This document shows positions 1 to 6,946 of a stretch of 12,192 nt of DNA, in pieces. The position numbers were made by a program, and so were the translations under genes. The DNA lies in NCBI GenBank assembly GCA_028716305.1, contig JAQUQA010000007.1:4979-17170 (forward strand). The letters run 5' to 3'. Each line of letters starts with the position of its first letter. The first letter of the stretch is position 1. The stretch comes from Candidatus Omnitrophota bacterium. Its GTDB lineage: Bacteria; Omnitrophota; Gorgyraeia; Gygaellales; Profunditerraquicolaceae. Below the pieces are notes generated by a model, which saw nothing but the letters and a program-made list of their open reading frames with translations, was not told the origin of the DNA and did no database searches.

Positions 1-3
1 ACT

Positions 4-558
4 TCACGCTTTCTTCGCTACTTTAACCTTCGCCGTTCTGATCACCCGGTCATTAAGCAAGTATCCTTTTTGCAGTTCTTCGATAATCGTGTTTTCCGGA
101 AGATTCTCTTCCGGAGCCTGCATCAATGCCTCGTGGAAATTCGGGTCAAAAAGCTTACCCTTGGCGTCAATAGGTTTTACCCCGTAATCTTTCAGCAGTT
201 CATAGAAATGCGCCAGGATCATCTCCACCCCTTTTAAAAATGCCTGGAGGTCCTGGTGTTTTTCCTGCGCCAGCTCAACGGTGCGCTCCAGGTCATCGAG
301 GACGGTCAACAACTCCGCGATGATCCCCTCATTGGCGAACCTGACGAAATCCTGCTTCTCTTTTTCCAGGCGCTTACGCAGGTTCTCCATCTCTGCCTGG
401 GACCTGAGCATCTTATCCCAGCACTCCTGCGCTTTTTTTGCCTCTTCCTTAAGCTTGAGGTATTCAGACTCCTTAAGGATTACCGTCTTTTCTTCGCCGT
501 TTTCCCGGGCCGGCGGTTCATGTTTTTGCTCTTCATGGTTGTTCTTTTTACATTCCAT
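4..558 (-). CDS. grpE: GrpE, nucleotide exchange factor of DnaK
   Basis: Cytosolic co-chaperone that releases ADP from DnaK. The 184-residue length is normal for GrpE. A charged, disordered N-terminus (residues 1-25) leads into a long coiled-coil helix (about 27-100) containing the family-typical stretch ENLRKRLEKEKQDF. The C-terminal beta-domain carries FDPNFHEALMQ and ends in the signature GYLLNDRVIRTAKV (165-178), where the usual Pro of RPA is Thr. The ATG is preceded by AGAGG about 6 nt upstream, in the 10-nt gap after hrcA, so the two genes are co-transcribed. The TGA stop lies at 6-4, so the gene is complete, and dnaK is expected just outside the window. It should share the CIRCE-controlled promoter upstream of hrcA. 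Confidence 0.96.
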   Translation of the reverse strand: MECKKNNHEEQKHEPPARENGEEKTVILKESEYLKLKEEAKKAQECWDKMLRSQAEMENLRKRLEKEKQDFVRFANEGIIAELLTVLDDLERTVELAQEKHQDLQAFLKGVEMILAHFYELLKDYGVKPIDAKGKLFDPNFHEALMQAPEENLPENTIIEELQKGYLLNDRVIRTAKVKVAKKA

Positions 559-568
559 GGCAACCTCT

Positions 569-1306
569 TTAAAATTTCTCCAGCGCGGACGTCAAGACCC
601 CGGAAATATACTCCAATGTCGGGATAGTCCGGTCATACTGCATCCGCTTGGGCCCGAGGACCGCGACCTTTCCAAAAGGGCGGTCTTTAAGATGGTAACT
701 GGAAACGACCAGCGAACAGCTTTCCATCCCCGGGCAACCCAGTTCTTCCCCGATATAAACTTTTATTTTTCCGGATGAATCCCGGTTGATCACATCCAGC
801 AGGCGCTCTTTTTCCTCGATCATCTTGATGATGATCCTGATCTTGTCAAAATCCTGGAATTCCGGCTGTTCCAGGATAAAGCTGATCCCTTTATAGAAAA
901 TACGTTCGTGGCTTTCCAGAAAAGAAACGATGCCGGTATAATGGGTGATCGCCGAGACTACTTCCGAAGTCAGCTCCAGGAGATCGTCCATTTTACTGAT
1001 CTTGCTCTTATATTCGTAAACAATCCGCTCTTTTTCGTTGTCCAGAAGTTCCATCTGCGAAAGCAGGAAATCTACGTAGTAACGGTACCCTTTACTGGTA
1101 GGGATCCTGCCTCCGGAGGTATACGGATGCGTAAGATACCCCGCCTCTTCGAGTTCGCTGAAAATATTCCTGATGGTGGCAGAACTTAACTCGAAAGACC
1201 TGGCAATTGTTTCCGAAGAAACCGGTTCGGCGTATTTAATGTAGTGGTTTATGGTTGCCGCCAGCACCGCGCTTCTTCTTGTATTATGATCGACGTTTTT
1301 TACCAT
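569..1306 (-). CDS. hrcA: HrcA, heat-shock repressor (compact form)
   Basis: Transcriptional repressor that binds CIRCE operators and usually needs GroE to stay active. The N-terminal winged helix (residues 1-75) is canonical, with SSATIRNIFSELEEAGYL and the wing GGRIPTSKGYRYYVD. The C-terminal conserved block (about 138-243) contains GISFILEQPEF and FGKVAVLGPKRMQYDRTIP. At 245 residues it is much shorter than the usual roughly 340. From memory of family members, the missing part is the stretch between the conserved 'THYTGIV' and 'FYKG...QPEF' blocks, which holds part of the GAF-like and inserted dimerisation regions. The reading frame is open and both conserved ends are intact, so this looks like a compact repressor rather than a decayed gene. 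The start at 1306 has AAGGAG 7-8 nt upstream; an ATG at 1310 is out of frame. Confidence 0.93.
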   Translation of the reverse strand: MVKNVDHNTRRSAVLAATINHYIKYAEPVSSETIARSFELSSATIRNIFSELEEAGYLTHPYTSGGRIPTSKGYRYYVDFLLSQMELLDNEKERIVYEYKSKISKMDDLLELTSEVVSAITHYTGIVSFLESHERIFYKGISFILEQPEFQDFDKIRIIIKMIEEKERLLDVINRDSSGKIKVYIGEELGCPGMESCSLVVSSYHLKDRPFGKVAVLGPKRMQYDRTIPTLEYISGVLTSALEKF

Positions 1307-1321
1307 CCATTTACTCCTTAT

Positions 1322-1348
1322 TTAGCACTTTCAGGCCAAGAATGCTAA
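1322..1348 (-). promoter_or_regulatory. CIRCE operator upstream of hrcA-grpE
   Basis: On the minus strand the arms are TTAGCATTC and AAGTGCTAA with a 9-nt spacer (TTGGCCTGA). The consensus is TTAGCACTC-N9-GAGTGCTAA, so each arm has one mismatch. It lies 6 nt downstream of the predicted -10 box, over the expected transcription start, and 15 nt before the hrcA start codon. It is therefore well placed for autorepression by HrcA. Confidence 0.93.
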
Positions 1349-1354
1349 AAAGTA

Positions 1355-1382
1355 ATTTTAACATATTTTCTTTTTTTGTCAA
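1355..1382 (-). promoter_or_regulatory. sigma70-type promoter for hrcA-grpE
   Basis: A perfect -35 TTGACA at 1382-1377, a 16-nt spacer and a -10 TAAAAT at 1360-1355 on the minus strand. The -35 begins one nucleotide after the clpB stop codon (1386-1384). The CIRCE operator follows immediately downstream. No hairpin terminator separates clpB from this promoter, so readthrough from clpB is also possible. Confidence 0.8.
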
Positions 1383-1383
1383 C

Positions 1384-4077
1384 TTATTCATCCGTAATAA
1401 CTTTAGCCTCATCGGCAGCCTTTTCTTTCCCAAAACGGGCCGGCCGGAGAGAATTTGCCATGCTGAAGACAACCTTGCCGGTTGAGGCATCGAAATCCGC
1501 GCTGATTTGCCCCCCGGATTTTAACTCTCCATCCAGCAGCTTAAGGGCCAGAGGATCCTGTAAATTTTTCTGGATCGTCCTCTTTAGCGGCCTGGCGCCG
1601 AAATTACTGTCAAACCCCTTCTCGCAAAGATGATCTTTTAATCTCCTGCTTAAGGAAAATTTTATCCCCAGCTCCCGGAGTTTGCGGTAAAGCGGTTCCA
1701 GCTCGATCTCCAGGATCAGCTCGATATCCTCTTTGGCCAGGGGGTTAAATACGATAATATCGTCAATCCGGTTGAGAAATTCCGGACGGAAATTCCGCTT
1801 TACCTCGGCAAGCAGCTGCTCCCTGACCCCCTTGAATTGCGTTTCTTCTTCCTTGTGGGTCTTAAAACCTAAAGAAGACCCGTGTTTCTGGATCAGCTCC
1901 GCGCCGATATTCGAAGTCATGATAATCACCGTGTTCTTGAAATTAACGGTCCGGCCCTGCCCATCGGTGAGCCTGCCGTCATCCATGACCTGCAAAAGCA
2001 GGTTAAAGACATCCGGATGGGCCTTCTCGATCTCATCCAGCAGGATCACCGAGTAGGGACGGCGCCTGACCTTTTCCGTCAGCTGTCCGCCCTCTTCATA
2101 GCCCACGTATCCCGGAGGGGCGCCGATCAGACGGGAAACGCTGAATTTCTCCATATACTCCGACATATCGATCCTGACCAGGGCCTGCTCGTCATCAAAG
2201 AGAAACCAGGCCAGGGTCTTGGCCAGCTTGGTTTTCCCCACTCCGGTGGGCCCCAAGAATATAAATGAACCCATCGGCTTATTCTCGTCGGAAAGGCCGG
2301 AACGGGAACGGCGGATACAACCGGCAATGGCCTTGATCGCTTCATCCTGGCCCACGACCTTCAGGGCAAGGCGCTCTTCCATCTTAACCAGTTTCTCGGT
2401 ATCCGCCTCCATCAGCTTTGTCAAAGGGATACCCGTCCATTCCGCGACTACTACCGCGATATCCTCATCGCCTACCTCCTGACGCAGCATCGCGGAACTC
2501 TTCTGCAGATTATTCAATTCCTGATTATACCTCTCCAACTCCTTACCCAGCTCCACTATCCTGCCGTACTTTATTTCAGCGGCCCGGTCCAGGTCGCCGA
2601 CTTTTTCCGCCGAGTGGGCCTGGTTCTTCAATTCTTCTTCTTTTTCCTTCAATTCTTTTATCCTGACGATGATCGCCTTCTCTTTTTCCCAATGGTTCTT
2701 CTTACCTTCCACCTCTTTTTTCAACGCCTGCAGGTCATCCTCTATTTTTTTAAGCCGGGTGAGGGATACTTTATCCTTCTCTTTCTTGAGCGCCTGGCGC
2801 TCGATCTCCAGCTGGATGACCTTGCGATTCGTGTTATCGATCTCTACGGGCATGCTGTCGATTTCGATACGCAGGCGCGATGCCGCCTCATCGACTAAGT
2901 CAACCGCCTTATCCGGCAGATGCCGGTCGGAAATATAGCGGCTGGATAAAGTAGCCGCCGCCACCAGCGCGGAATCTTTGATCCGCACGCCATGATGGAT
3001 CTCGTATTTTTCCTTAAGCCCCCTTAAAATCGCGATCGTGTCTTCCGTAGACGGCTCATCGACGAAAACACTCTGGAACCTGCGTTCCAGGGCGCTGTCT
3101 TTTTCGATATACCTGCGGTATTCATCCAAAGTAGTTGCCCCGATACAGCGCAATTGGCCGCGGGCAAGCATGGGCTTGAGCATATTCGAGGCGTCAATCG
3201 CGCCTTCCGCGGCGCCTGCCCCGACTATCGTATGCAGCTCATCGATAAAGAGAATGATCTGCCCGTTTTTTCCCTGGATCTCGCGCAGGACCGCCTTAAG
3301 CCGGTTCTCGAACTCTCCGCGGAACTTTGTCCCGGCCACCAGGCTGCCCATATCCAGGGCAACCAGCTTTTTATTTTTTAGGCCATCCGGAACGTCGTTG
3401 GAAACGATCCTCTGCGCCAGGCCTTCGACGATCGCGGTCTTGCCGACTCCCGCCTCTCCGATCAACACCGGATTATTTTTCGTCCTGCGGGAGAGTACCT
3501 GCATCAGCCTGCGGATCTCCTTGTCCCTGCCGATTACCGGATCAAGCTTGTTCCTCTGCGCCAGCTCGGTAATATCCTGCCCGTATTTCTGCAGGGCATT
3601 GAATTTTTCCTCCGGCTCCTGGTCGGTAATCCTGTGGCTGCCGCGTAACTGGCTGAGCGCGGACAACACCGCTTCCCTATCGATGCGGCGCTTTTTAAAA
3701 TCTTTCGTCACTGCCGATTCATGGTCGGATAGGAGCGCCAGTAAAACGTGTTCCGCGGAAACATATTCATCTTTTAAGGCGGCCGCTTCCTTTTCTGCGC
3801 CGCGCAAAATCCGATTCATCCGGGAAGAAAAATAAGCCTGGGTATTTCCTCCGGCGACGGAAGGAAACCTCTTTAACTCTTCCTCTATCAGCTTGATCAA
3901 TTCAAAGCTGGGAACGGCTAATTTATCCAAAAGCGAAACAATAATGCTTTCCTCCTGGCGCAGCAACGCGTAAATCAGATGCTCCGGTTCGATCTGCTGC
4001 TGCCCGGATTCCGCGGCAAAACTAACCGCGTCCTGCAACGCCTCCTGTAATTTAGTGGTAAATTTATCCAGCCTCAC
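1384..4077 (-). CDS. clpB: ClpB, AAA+ protein disaggregase
   Basis: ATP-driven hexameric disaggregase working with DnaK/DnaJ/GrpE in the cytosol. Domains in order: Clp_N repeats (residues 1-145); NBD1 (about 160-405) with Walker A GEAGVGKT (207-214) and Walker B ILFIDE (275-280); the long charged coiled-coil middle domain (about 410-535) that separates ClpB from ClpA and ClpX; NBD2 with Walker A GPTGVGKT (609-616), Walker B VILLDE (677-682), the pore-loop region GAPPGYVGYEEGG (652-664) and NRIDDI; and the C-terminal ClpB_D2-small domain. At 897 residues it is slightly longer than the usual 850-870, with about 25 mostly charged residues after KVVFSM. The start is GTG, one nucleotide after the stop of the 45-codon ORF, with AAAGGGG in the end of that ORF as the ribosome binding site, implying translational coupling. 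Confidence 0.97.
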   Translation of the reverse strand: MRLDKFTTKLQEALQDAVSFAAESGQQQIEPEHLIYALLRQEESIIVSLLDKLAVPSFELIKLIEEELKRFPSVAGGNTQAYFSSRMNRILRGAEKEAAALKDEYVSAEHVLLALLSDHESAVTKDFKKRRIDREAVLSALSQLRGSHRITDQEPEEKFNALQKYGQDITELAQRNKLDPVIGRDKEIRRLMQVLSRRTKNNPVLIGEAGVGKTAIVEGLAQRIVSNDVPDGLKNKKLVALDMGSLVAGTKFRGEFENRLKAVLREIQGKNGQIILFIDELHTIVGAGAAEGAIDASNMLKPMLARGQLRCIGATTLDEYRRYIEKDSALERRFQSVFVDEPSTEDTIAILRGLKEKYEIHHGVRIKDSALVAAATLSSRYISDRHLPDKAVDLVDEAASRLRIEIDSMPVEIDNTNRKVIQLEIERQALKKEKDKVSLTRLKKIEDDLQALKKEVEGKKNHWEKEKAIIVRIKELKEKEEELKNQAHSAEKVGDLDRAAEIKYGRIVELGKELERYNQELNNLQKSSAMLRQEVGDEDIAVVVAEWTGIPLTKLMEADTEKLVKMEERLALKVVGQDEAIKAIAGCIRRSRSGLSDENKPMGSFIFLGPTGVGKTKLAKTLAWFLFDDEQALVRIDMSEYMEKFSVSRLIGAPPGYVGYEEGGQLTEKVRRRPYSVILLDEIEKAHPDVFNLLLQVMDDGRLTDGQGRTVNFKNTVIIMTSNIGAELIQKHGSSLGFKTHKEEETQFKGVREQLLAEVKRNFRPEFLNRIDDIIVFNPLAKEDIELILEIELEPLYRKLRELGIKFSLSRRLKDHLCEKGFDSNFGARPLKRTIQKNLQDPLALKLLDGELKSGGQISADFDASTGKVVFSMANSLRPARFGKEKAADEAKVITDE

Positions 4078-4078
4078 T

Positions 4079-4216
4079 TTATTTTTCCCCTTTCTCGGTT
4101 TTCTGTTGTTCTTTTAACAGGCAAACCTTCAGTTCATTTCCCCGGCAAAAGCCAAACCCGCTGGCAAACAACTGCGCAAACTGCGCGTAAATTAATGAAT
4201 AGATATCATTGGCCAT
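4079..4216 (-). CDS. unrecognised 45-residue protein leading clpB
   Basis: I do not recognise this protein. The ATG at 4216 follows an exceptionally strong ribosome binding site (AGGAGGGG, 3 nt before the start), and TAA at 4081-4079 is separated from the clpB GTG by one base. It begins MANDIYSLIYAQFAQLFASG, a hydrophobic/aromatic stretch of about 23 residues, and ends with a highly charged tail (LLKEQQKTEKGEK); Cys is present at positions 24 and 32. It lies directly downstream of the CIRCE element, so it would be heat-induced together with clpB. It could be a functional small protein or only a leader ORF that feeds ribosomes onto the GTG-started clpB. The Shine-Dalgarno sequence and spacing support translation; function is unknown. 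Confidence 0.6.
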   Translation of the reverse strand: MANDIYSLIYAQFAQLFASGFGFCRGNELKVCLLKEQQKTEKGEK

Positions 4217-4236
4217 TTACCCCTCCTCTCCTTAAA

Positions 4237-4263
4237 TTAGCAGTCTCAAGCTAAGAGTGCTAA
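4237..4263 (-). promoter_or_regulatory. CIRCE operator upstream of clpB
   Basis: On the minus strand the left arm TTAGCACTC matches the consensus perfectly and the right arm GACTGCTAA has one mismatch to GAGTGCTAA, with a 9-nt spacer (TTAGCTTGA). It sits between the hspR stop and the ribosome binding site of the 45-codon ORF. This places clpB under HrcA, the repressor encoded 2.8 kb downstream. Confidence 0.93.
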
Positions 4264-4278
4264 TGAGAAAACAAAAAA

Positions 4279-4306
4279 ATTTTACTCTTTTTCCCCTGAC
4301 TCTAAA
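4279..4306 (-). promoter_or_regulatory. probable internal promoter for the 45-codon ORF and clpB
   Basis: On the minus strand TTTAGA (4306-4301, four of six matches to TTGACA) is followed after 16 nt by TAAAAT (4284-4279), which overlaps the hspR stop codon. The -10 hexamer and 16-nt spacer are the same as in the hrcA promoter, and the CIRCE lies 15 nt downstream. The -35 is weak, so this is a moderate call. It gives the operator a nearby start site to act on. Confidence 0.45.
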
Positions 4307-4545
4307 ATAATCTTGATTCCATGGATATTCACTCTTTTTTCTTCCATCAGGTAATGCACATACTCCAGCCTCCTGATATCCTTCAAAGAATAAAGCCGGC
4401 TTTTCCTGCCTATCCTTTTCGGGCAAACCACCCCTACCTTGTCCAGTTGACGCAAGGTCCAAACCGGAAGATCCACCAGCCTGCTGACCACGCTGATGAC
4501 ATATACCGGCTCATCCGGGCTGATATGAATATCAAATAGAGGCAT
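4282..4545 (-). CDS. hspR: HspR-like MerR-family heat-shock repressor
   Basis: Small DNA-binding protein of the MerR superfamily, 87 residues. After a short leader comes EPVYVISVVSRLVDLPVWTL (12-31), where YVIS is typical of HspR, then the helix-turn-helix and wing with RQLDKVGVVCPKRIGRKSRLYS and the following helix DIRRLEYVHYLMEE. It is shorter than actinobacterial HspR proteins, lacking their long C-terminal tail. The frame is open back to a TTG at 4581, but that codon coincides with the expected transcription start of the promoter at 4614-4586. The ATG at 4545 has AAGGGGG 5-6 nt upstream and is chosen. Its place immediately before clpB fits a known HspR arrangement, since actinobacterial HspR controls clpB and dnaK. 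The exact target here is inferred. Confidence 0.82.
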   Translation of the reverse strand: MPLFDIHISPDEPVYVISVVSRLVDLPVWTLRQLDKVGVVCPKRIGRKSRLYSLKDIRRLEYVHYLMEEKRVNIHGIKIILESGEKE

Positions 4546-4722
4546 TACTTCCCCCTTTTCTTCTTCAGCTCCTTTACCCAAAAGAACTATAACACATAAT
4601 AATTATCTTGTCAAGTATTTCTAATAAAAATAATTAGATATTCTAATAGTTAACCATTTCTTAAAATTATCCTTTCGTAACTGACTGATTATACATAACT
4701 TATATAGTAAACGTTTTCGCTT
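4546..4722 (-). other. AT-rich control region before hspR, with palindrome and direct repeat
   Basis: This 177-nt gap is strikingly AT-rich. Besides the hspR promoter it contains a perfect inverted repeat ATTAGA-TAT-TCTAAT at 4633-4647, and two copies of TTCTAATA at 4619-4626 and 4641-4648, spaced 22 bp apart (about two helical turns). They lie upstream of the -35, where an activator or repressor could bind or where UP-element-like DNA would act. Read on the minus strand, the hairpin is followed by a T-rich stretch and could also be a weak terminator for the upstream operon, but the stem has only one G-C pair per arm. I see no gene in the gap. Confidence 0.5.
4586..4614 (-). promoter_or_regulatory. 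strong sigma70-type promoter for hspR
   Basis: On the minus strand a perfect -35 TTGACA (4614-4609), an ideal 17-nt spacer and a -10 TATAGT (4591-4586) are present. The start site would fall near 4579, leaving a leader of about 35 nt before the ATG at 4545. The -35 is embedded in the 9-bp palindrome CTTGTCAAG (4607-4615), whose CTTG/CAAG ends recall the outer bases of the HspR operator HAIR. This could be an autoregulatory site, which is inference only. Confidence 0.82.
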
Positions 4723-4866
4723 TTACTTTGACAAAAGTTCTCTATAAAGCGCCTCGATCTCGGAAACATGCTTATCGATGTCGAGTAGCCGCCTCGCCCA
4801 TTCAAACCAGTTTGATCGACTTCTTAATTCATTAATCGAGGGCAAAAAAACTGGATCATCAACCTG
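4723..4866 (-). pseudogene. 3' remnant of a second GT4 glycosyltransferase
   Basis: An open stretch of 47 codons with no ATG, ending in TAA at 4725-4723. Its last 24 codons (72 nt including stop, 4723-4794) match the end of the intact GT4 gene (5774-5845) at 60 of 72 bases. The peptide ARRLLDIDKHVSEIEALYRE corresponds to ARRLFDIDKHVSEVEALYRK. Upstream of ARRL the similarity falls away abruptly; only a vague resemblance to the preceding GT4 helix remains. There is no ribosome binding site and the frame is blocked by TGA at 4869-4867. This is best read as what is left after deletion of a tandem GT4 paralogue that once followed the GT2 gene. Confidence 0.75.
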
Positions 4867-5770
4867 TCACCCTATAATTGAATCTTCTGCGTAATGCACC
4901 GGCTAATTTAGGCCCGATTAAAAGTTTCGCAACAACAAAATAAAACTCTATCCTAAATATAACCGGGGGGTAAATAATTACCGACAGACACAAGCTTTTT
5001 ACCGCTGCGAACCGGTATCCATACAAAATCTCCCTGGCATTGGCAAGAAAAAAACGCGATTTTTCTTTTCTATCGAACTTTTTTGCACCCAGGATAAACC
5101 TGGTCCTCAAACTGCTTGATCTTCTGACGATTGCCCGGCTTCTTGTCGCGGTCAGGCTGCGGGAATACATCCGGTAATAATAGAGCGGGTCATCCAGCCT
5201 GAAAAATTTAAAATCGCGGCCATAGCTGCGTAACCAATAATCGTAATCTTCGACCAGGAATTCCTTCGGATTATAACCACCGATTTCTTCATACACCTTC
5301 CTCTTATACATAAAACTCGGACCGATGGAATTACGAACCATCAATTCCTCCGGGGAACCGGGCAGGATTAAACGCGTATGCCCGTCCTGATAAAGCTCAT
5401 AATACGCGGAATAAACCAGGTCGATATCCGGACGCTTCTTAAAAGTATCCAGCATAGTCCCTATGGCATGCGGAGTGAAATAATTGTCATCCGAGATCCA
5501 GGTGAGATAGGCGCCCGAGCTACCGGCAAATCCGGTATTCAGGGCCGCGGGGAGTTTCTCATTACGCTCATGCCGAATGTATTTTATGCGCGCGTCTTCA
5601 AACGATGCGATTATCAGGGCCGTTGCATGTTCCGAACAGTCATCCACAACGATCAATTCAATATCCGCATAAGACTGCTTTAAACAACTGGTAATCGCAT
5701 CCTTTAGATACTTTTCTCCGTTATATGTGGGCAAAACAATGCTTACCCGCCAAGGATTTTCTGCCATCAT
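4859..5770 (-). CDS. GT2-family glycosyltransferase (GT-A fold)
   Basis: Transfers a sugar from a nucleotide-sugar donor, probably in surface polysaccharide or lipopolysaccharide synthesis at the cytosolic face of the membrane. The N-terminus WRVSIVLPTYNGEKYL is the standard GT2 opening. VVDDCS (41-46) binds the nucleotide, SDDN (93-96) supplies the DXD-type metal site, and VEDYDYWLR (173-181) carries the probable catalytic acid/base. A hydrophobic, amphipathic C-terminus (about 255-290) may associate with the membrane. The 303-residue length is normal. ATG is repeated (ATGATG at 5770); the first is used, 3 nt after the GT4 stop, with only a weak AGAAG before it, suggesting translational coupling. 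The acceptor and sugar cannot be named. The coding region is noticeably more AT-rich toward its 3' end than its neighbours. Confidence 0.9.
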   Translation of the reverse strand: MMAENPWRVSIVLPTYNGEKYLKDAITSCLKQSYADIELIVVDDCSEHATALIIASFEDARIKYIRHERNEKLPAALNTGFAGSSGAYLTWISDDNYFTPHAIGTMLDTFKKRPDIDLVYSAYYELYQDGHTRLILPGSPEELMVRNSIGPSFMYKRKVYEEIGGYNPKEFLVEDYDYWLRSYGRDFKFFRLDDPLYYYRMYSRSLTATRSRAIVRRSSSLRTRFILGAKKFDRKEKSRFFLANAREILYGYRFAAVKSLCLSVIIYPPVIFRIEFYFVVAKLLIGPKLAGALRRRFNYRVTG

Positions 5771-5773
5771 CTT

Positions 5774-6931
5774 CTATTTTAATAAGAGTTTTCTATACAG
5801 TGCCTCGACCTCGGAAACATGCTTATCAATATCGAATAGCCGCCTCGCCCTGAGATAACCGGCCTCGCCCATTTCGGCGCGCCTGGCGGGGTCTTTCAGC
5901 AGTTCCAAGATCTTTTCGGCATAACAGGCGGGGTCGGGGGAATCGATCAGAAAACCGGTTTTGTTATCCTCGATTATCTCGGGGATCCCGTAAATCGCCG
6001 GGGCGACAACACATTTTTTCGCGGCCATGGCCTCAATGATCACCCCGGGAAATACGTCCTTATCGCTGGTCAAAACAACCAGGTCCAGCAAATGGATGAG
6101 CTTGTCGACATCGCCCCTAAACCCGGTAAAGATTACGTCTTCGCTCAAGCGCAGCTCTTGAGTCAATTCTACCACCTTCTGCTTATAAGCCAACTCTTCG
6201 GGAACCCCGTAATAGGTATCCCCGATGATCATGAATTTTACCTGATTAAATTTCTCTTTCACCAGCCTGGCGGCATAAAGAAAGCGGTCCTGCCTCTTGA
6301 ACTTATCGATCGCTGCGATGATCCCGACTACCGCCTGATTTTCCAGCCGGAAATCTTTTTTTAGTTTTGCCAGCTCGTCCGGGGAGATACCTTTGAATCT
6401 TTCCAGCTCACGGCTGTCATATAAGGTTATCACATCCTTGCTGCGCGGCCGGGTAAGCGGATCCGAGCGTCTTTTCACGAGAAAGTCCTGTCTAGTGGCA
6501 TGGCAAACGCAGATTACCGTTCCTCGAAACATGATCAATCTTTGCAGGGCTTTTTGCGGATAATGCGTGCGGTGATGAAAGACCATTGGTATCCCTGCCA
6601 GGCGCAGGAACAACACAAAAAATAATAATGATTCGGGATAGGCTATCAGGTTAAAATGCACCAGGCTGATGCGGTTTTTTCTAACCAGATGCATCAGGCG
6701 CAGGGTCGTCTTAACGGCCCTGAAGATGTTCCCGGGGCGCGGAGGGATAACGATATCCGCATCCACGACGCGGAACCCATGCTCTAAAAAGAACCTTGCC
6801 GCCTTGCTGTCTCCCGGCGCGGCTATGAATATGGCGTATTTATCCCGGTTGAGCCGCTTAAGCAGCTGATACAGGCTCTGTTCGGCGCCAAACATGTTTT
6901 CTGACGGGCAGAGGTATAATATATTGTGCAT
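5774..6931 (-). CDS. GT4-family glycosyltransferase (GT-B fold)
   Basis: Retaining GT4-type enzyme of 385 residues, a standard length. The N-terminal Rossmann domain has the acceptor loop SENMFGAEQSLYQLL (10-24). The C-terminal domain has GIIAAIDKFKRQDRFL (203-218), FTGFRGDV (268-275) and the donor-binding segment DVFPGVIIEAMAAKKCVVAP (292-311). In the usual E-x7-E motif the first Glu is Asp here (Asp292...Glu300). GIPEIIEDNKTGFLID (315-330) is the typical glycosyltransferase-group-1 tail. The ATG lies 15 nt after the hflX stop with no clear Shine-Dalgarno sequence, and the GT2 gene follows after 3 nt, so both belong to the same transcript. A decayed copy of its 3' end is present downstream of the GT2 gene. 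The substrate is unknown; a role in cell-surface glycan assembly is inferred. Confidence 0.9.
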   Translation of the reverse strand: MHNILYLCPSENMFGAEQSLYQLLKRLNRDKYAIFIAAPGDSKAARFFLEHGFRVVDADIVIPPRPGNIFRAVKTTLRLMHLVRKNRISLVHFNLIAYPESLLFFVLFLRLAGIPMVFHHRTHYPQKALQRLIMFRGTVICVCHATRQDFLVKRRSDPLTRPRSKDVITLYDSRELERFKGISPDELAKLKKDFRLENQAVVGIIAAIDKFKRQDRFLYAARLVKEKFNQVKFMIIGDTYYGVPEELAYKQKVVELTQELRLSEDVIFTGFRGDVDKLIHLLDLVVLTSDKDVFPGVIIEAMAAKKCVVAPAIYGIPEIIEDNKTGFLIDSPDPACYAEKILELLKDPARRAEMGEAGYLRARRLFDIDKHVSEVEALYRKLLLK

Positions 6932-6946
6932 CGGATGCTTTGAAAT

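Noticed and set aside
3038..3835. A 265-codon open frame on the plus strand
   Set aside because: It lies wholly antisense to clpB NBD1/N-domain, whose protein sequence is unmistakable. It is Ser/Arg-rich, as expected of an antisense shadow.
4246..4251. CTTGAG inside the clpB CIRCE spacer as half of an HspR HAIR site
   Set aside because: Only one half-site is present, with no ACTCAAG partner at the proper distance, and the same spacer position in the other CIRCE does not keep it.
4546..4581. TTG start extending HspR by 12 residues
   Set aside because: The TTG falls at the expected transcription start of a very good promoter, while the ATG at 4545 has a strong ribosome binding site and begins where the conserved family sequence begins.
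4633..4666. AT hairpin followed by T-rich DNA as the terminator of the glycosyltransferase operon
   Set aside because: The stem is 6 bp with a single G-C pair and the T-tract is interrupted, so a functional intrinsic terminator is unlikely; kept only as a possible operator.
4688..4693. TATAAT on the minus strand as another promoter
   Set aside because: No acceptable -35 hexamer is found at 15-19 nt, and the promoter at 4614-4586 is far better.
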